Assembly: GCF_030687395.1 (NCBI RefSeq)
Contig: NZ_CP117430.1
Coordinates: 3,596,001 to 3,660,000, forward strand
Length of the DNA: 64,000 nt
DNA from: Pseudomonas wuhanensis
GTDB taxonomy: Bacteria > Pseudomonadota > Gammaproteobacteria > Pseudomonadales > Pseudomonadaceae
Direction of reading: 5' to 3'
The notes under the pieces are model-generated. The model saw only the letters and a list, made by a program, of their open reading frames with translations. It made no database searches and was not told where the DNA came from. The first letter of the stretch is position 1; the number at the start of each line of letters is the position of its first letter. The translations under genes and the position numbers were made by a program. Below are positions 63,604-64,000 of the stretch, in pieces.

Positions 63604-64000
63604 ATGAACCTACAAAACGCTGTGCTCCCGCCCCACGCCGAGATGGTTCGCGCCATGCTCGAACGCGACACCGCCTACGAGGGGGTGTTCTTTACCGCGG
63701 TCAAAACCACTGGCATTTTCTGCCGCCCCGGCTGCACGGCGCGCAAACCGAAGCCGGAAAACGTCGAGTTCTTCGCCCATGCCGACGAGGCGATGTCGGC
63801 GGGCTATCGGGCCTGCCTGCGTTGCAAGCCGCTGGACGCCGCGGCCATCGCGCCGGACGGGGTGCAGCGGCTGCTCAAATCCGTGGACGCCGATCCCGAC
63901 CTGCGCTGGACCGATGCCCAGTTGCTCGCCGAGGGCATCGAGCCGCTGAAACTGCGCCGCTGGTTCAAGCAGCATTTCGGCATGACCTTCCACGCCTGGC
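63604..64000 (+). CDS. ada: Ada DNA-methylation repair regulator, N-terminal part (cut by window end)
   Basis: The frame is open from ATG 63604 to the last base, 132 codons visible. The N-terminal zinc domain is complete: Cys40 and Cys44 in IFCRPGCTARKPKPENVEFF and Cys71 and Cys74 in GYRACLRCKP, the four-Cys site of Ada; the first of these corresponds to the methyl-accepting Cys. An AraC-type helix-turn-helix starts near residue 105 (LLAEGIEPLKLRRWFKQHFGMTFHAW). The O6-methylguanine-transferase part should follow beyond the window. Ada repairs methylphosphotriesters and activates its own gene. Confidence 0.9.
   Translation, partial: MNLQNAVLPPHAEMVRAMLERDTAYEGVFFTAVKTTGIFCRPGCTARKPKPENVEFFAHADEAMSAGYRACLRCKPLDAAAIAPDGVQRLLKSVDADPDLRWTDAQLLAEGIEPLKLRRWFKQHFGMTFHAW

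Overview
The window looks like a chromosomal segment of a fluorescent-group Pseudomonas. Evidence: GC-rich coding, many REP/REPIN palindromes of the GTGGGAGCGGGCTTGCC type, and two gene blocks whose order I recall from P. aeruginosa: pepN-DUF2797-yeaC-rhomboid-phosphoesterase-nadK-DUF1853, and ldcA-dnaQ-rnhA-methyltransferase-gloB-mltD-nppA1A2BCD-fabI. No rRNA, tRNA, CRISPR array or prophage module was seen.

Layout. 0-2.3 kb: two small secreted peptides, a periplasmic lactonase-like beta-propeller and a small DUF protein. 2.3-9.3 kb: a non-phosphorylative sugar-acid (probably pentonate) pathway with IlvD/Edd dehydratase, FAH-family enzyme, 2-oxoglutarate semialdehyde dehydrogenase, MFS importer and a FadR-type regulator; two matching operators lie in the divergent promoter. 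9.4-12.9 kb: an RND/MMPL-type exporter with a BNR-repeat partner. 12.9-14.1 kb: no gene, but a 785-bp element with two ~245-bp inverted arms. 14.1-21.7 kb: the pepN-to-nadK housekeeping block. 21.7-31.6 kb: FMN reductase, small protein, LysR regulator, acetyltransferase, ldcA, dnaQ, rnhA, methyltransferase, gloB, mltD. 31.8-40 kb: peptide-type ABC importer and fabI. 40.2-43.5 kb: LysR regulator divergent from a glyoxalase/amidase pair, then a short GGDEF protein. 43.6-46.8 kb: a molybdenum hydroxylase of the isoquinoline oxidoreductase type. 47-50.5 kb: glyoxalase, AraC regulator and LysE exporter, with an IS110 element between the last two. 50.8-54.5 kb: a 1235-residue AT-richer putative toxin with a C-terminal Fic motif. 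54.8-62.2 kb: an amino-acid island (racemase fusion, dicarboxylate/amino-acid symporter, LysR, PotE-like antiporter, binding protein) lying between two copies of one hairpin repeat. 62.4-64 kb: LysE exporter, glyoxalase and the start of ada, cut by the window end.

The two most interesting items are (1) the IS110 element, whose ends, GC core, split REP target and non-coding end can be read together as a bridge RNA with guide segments matching donor and target, and (2) the large Fic-bearing protein. All assignments come from reading the sequence and family knowledge; no search was run.
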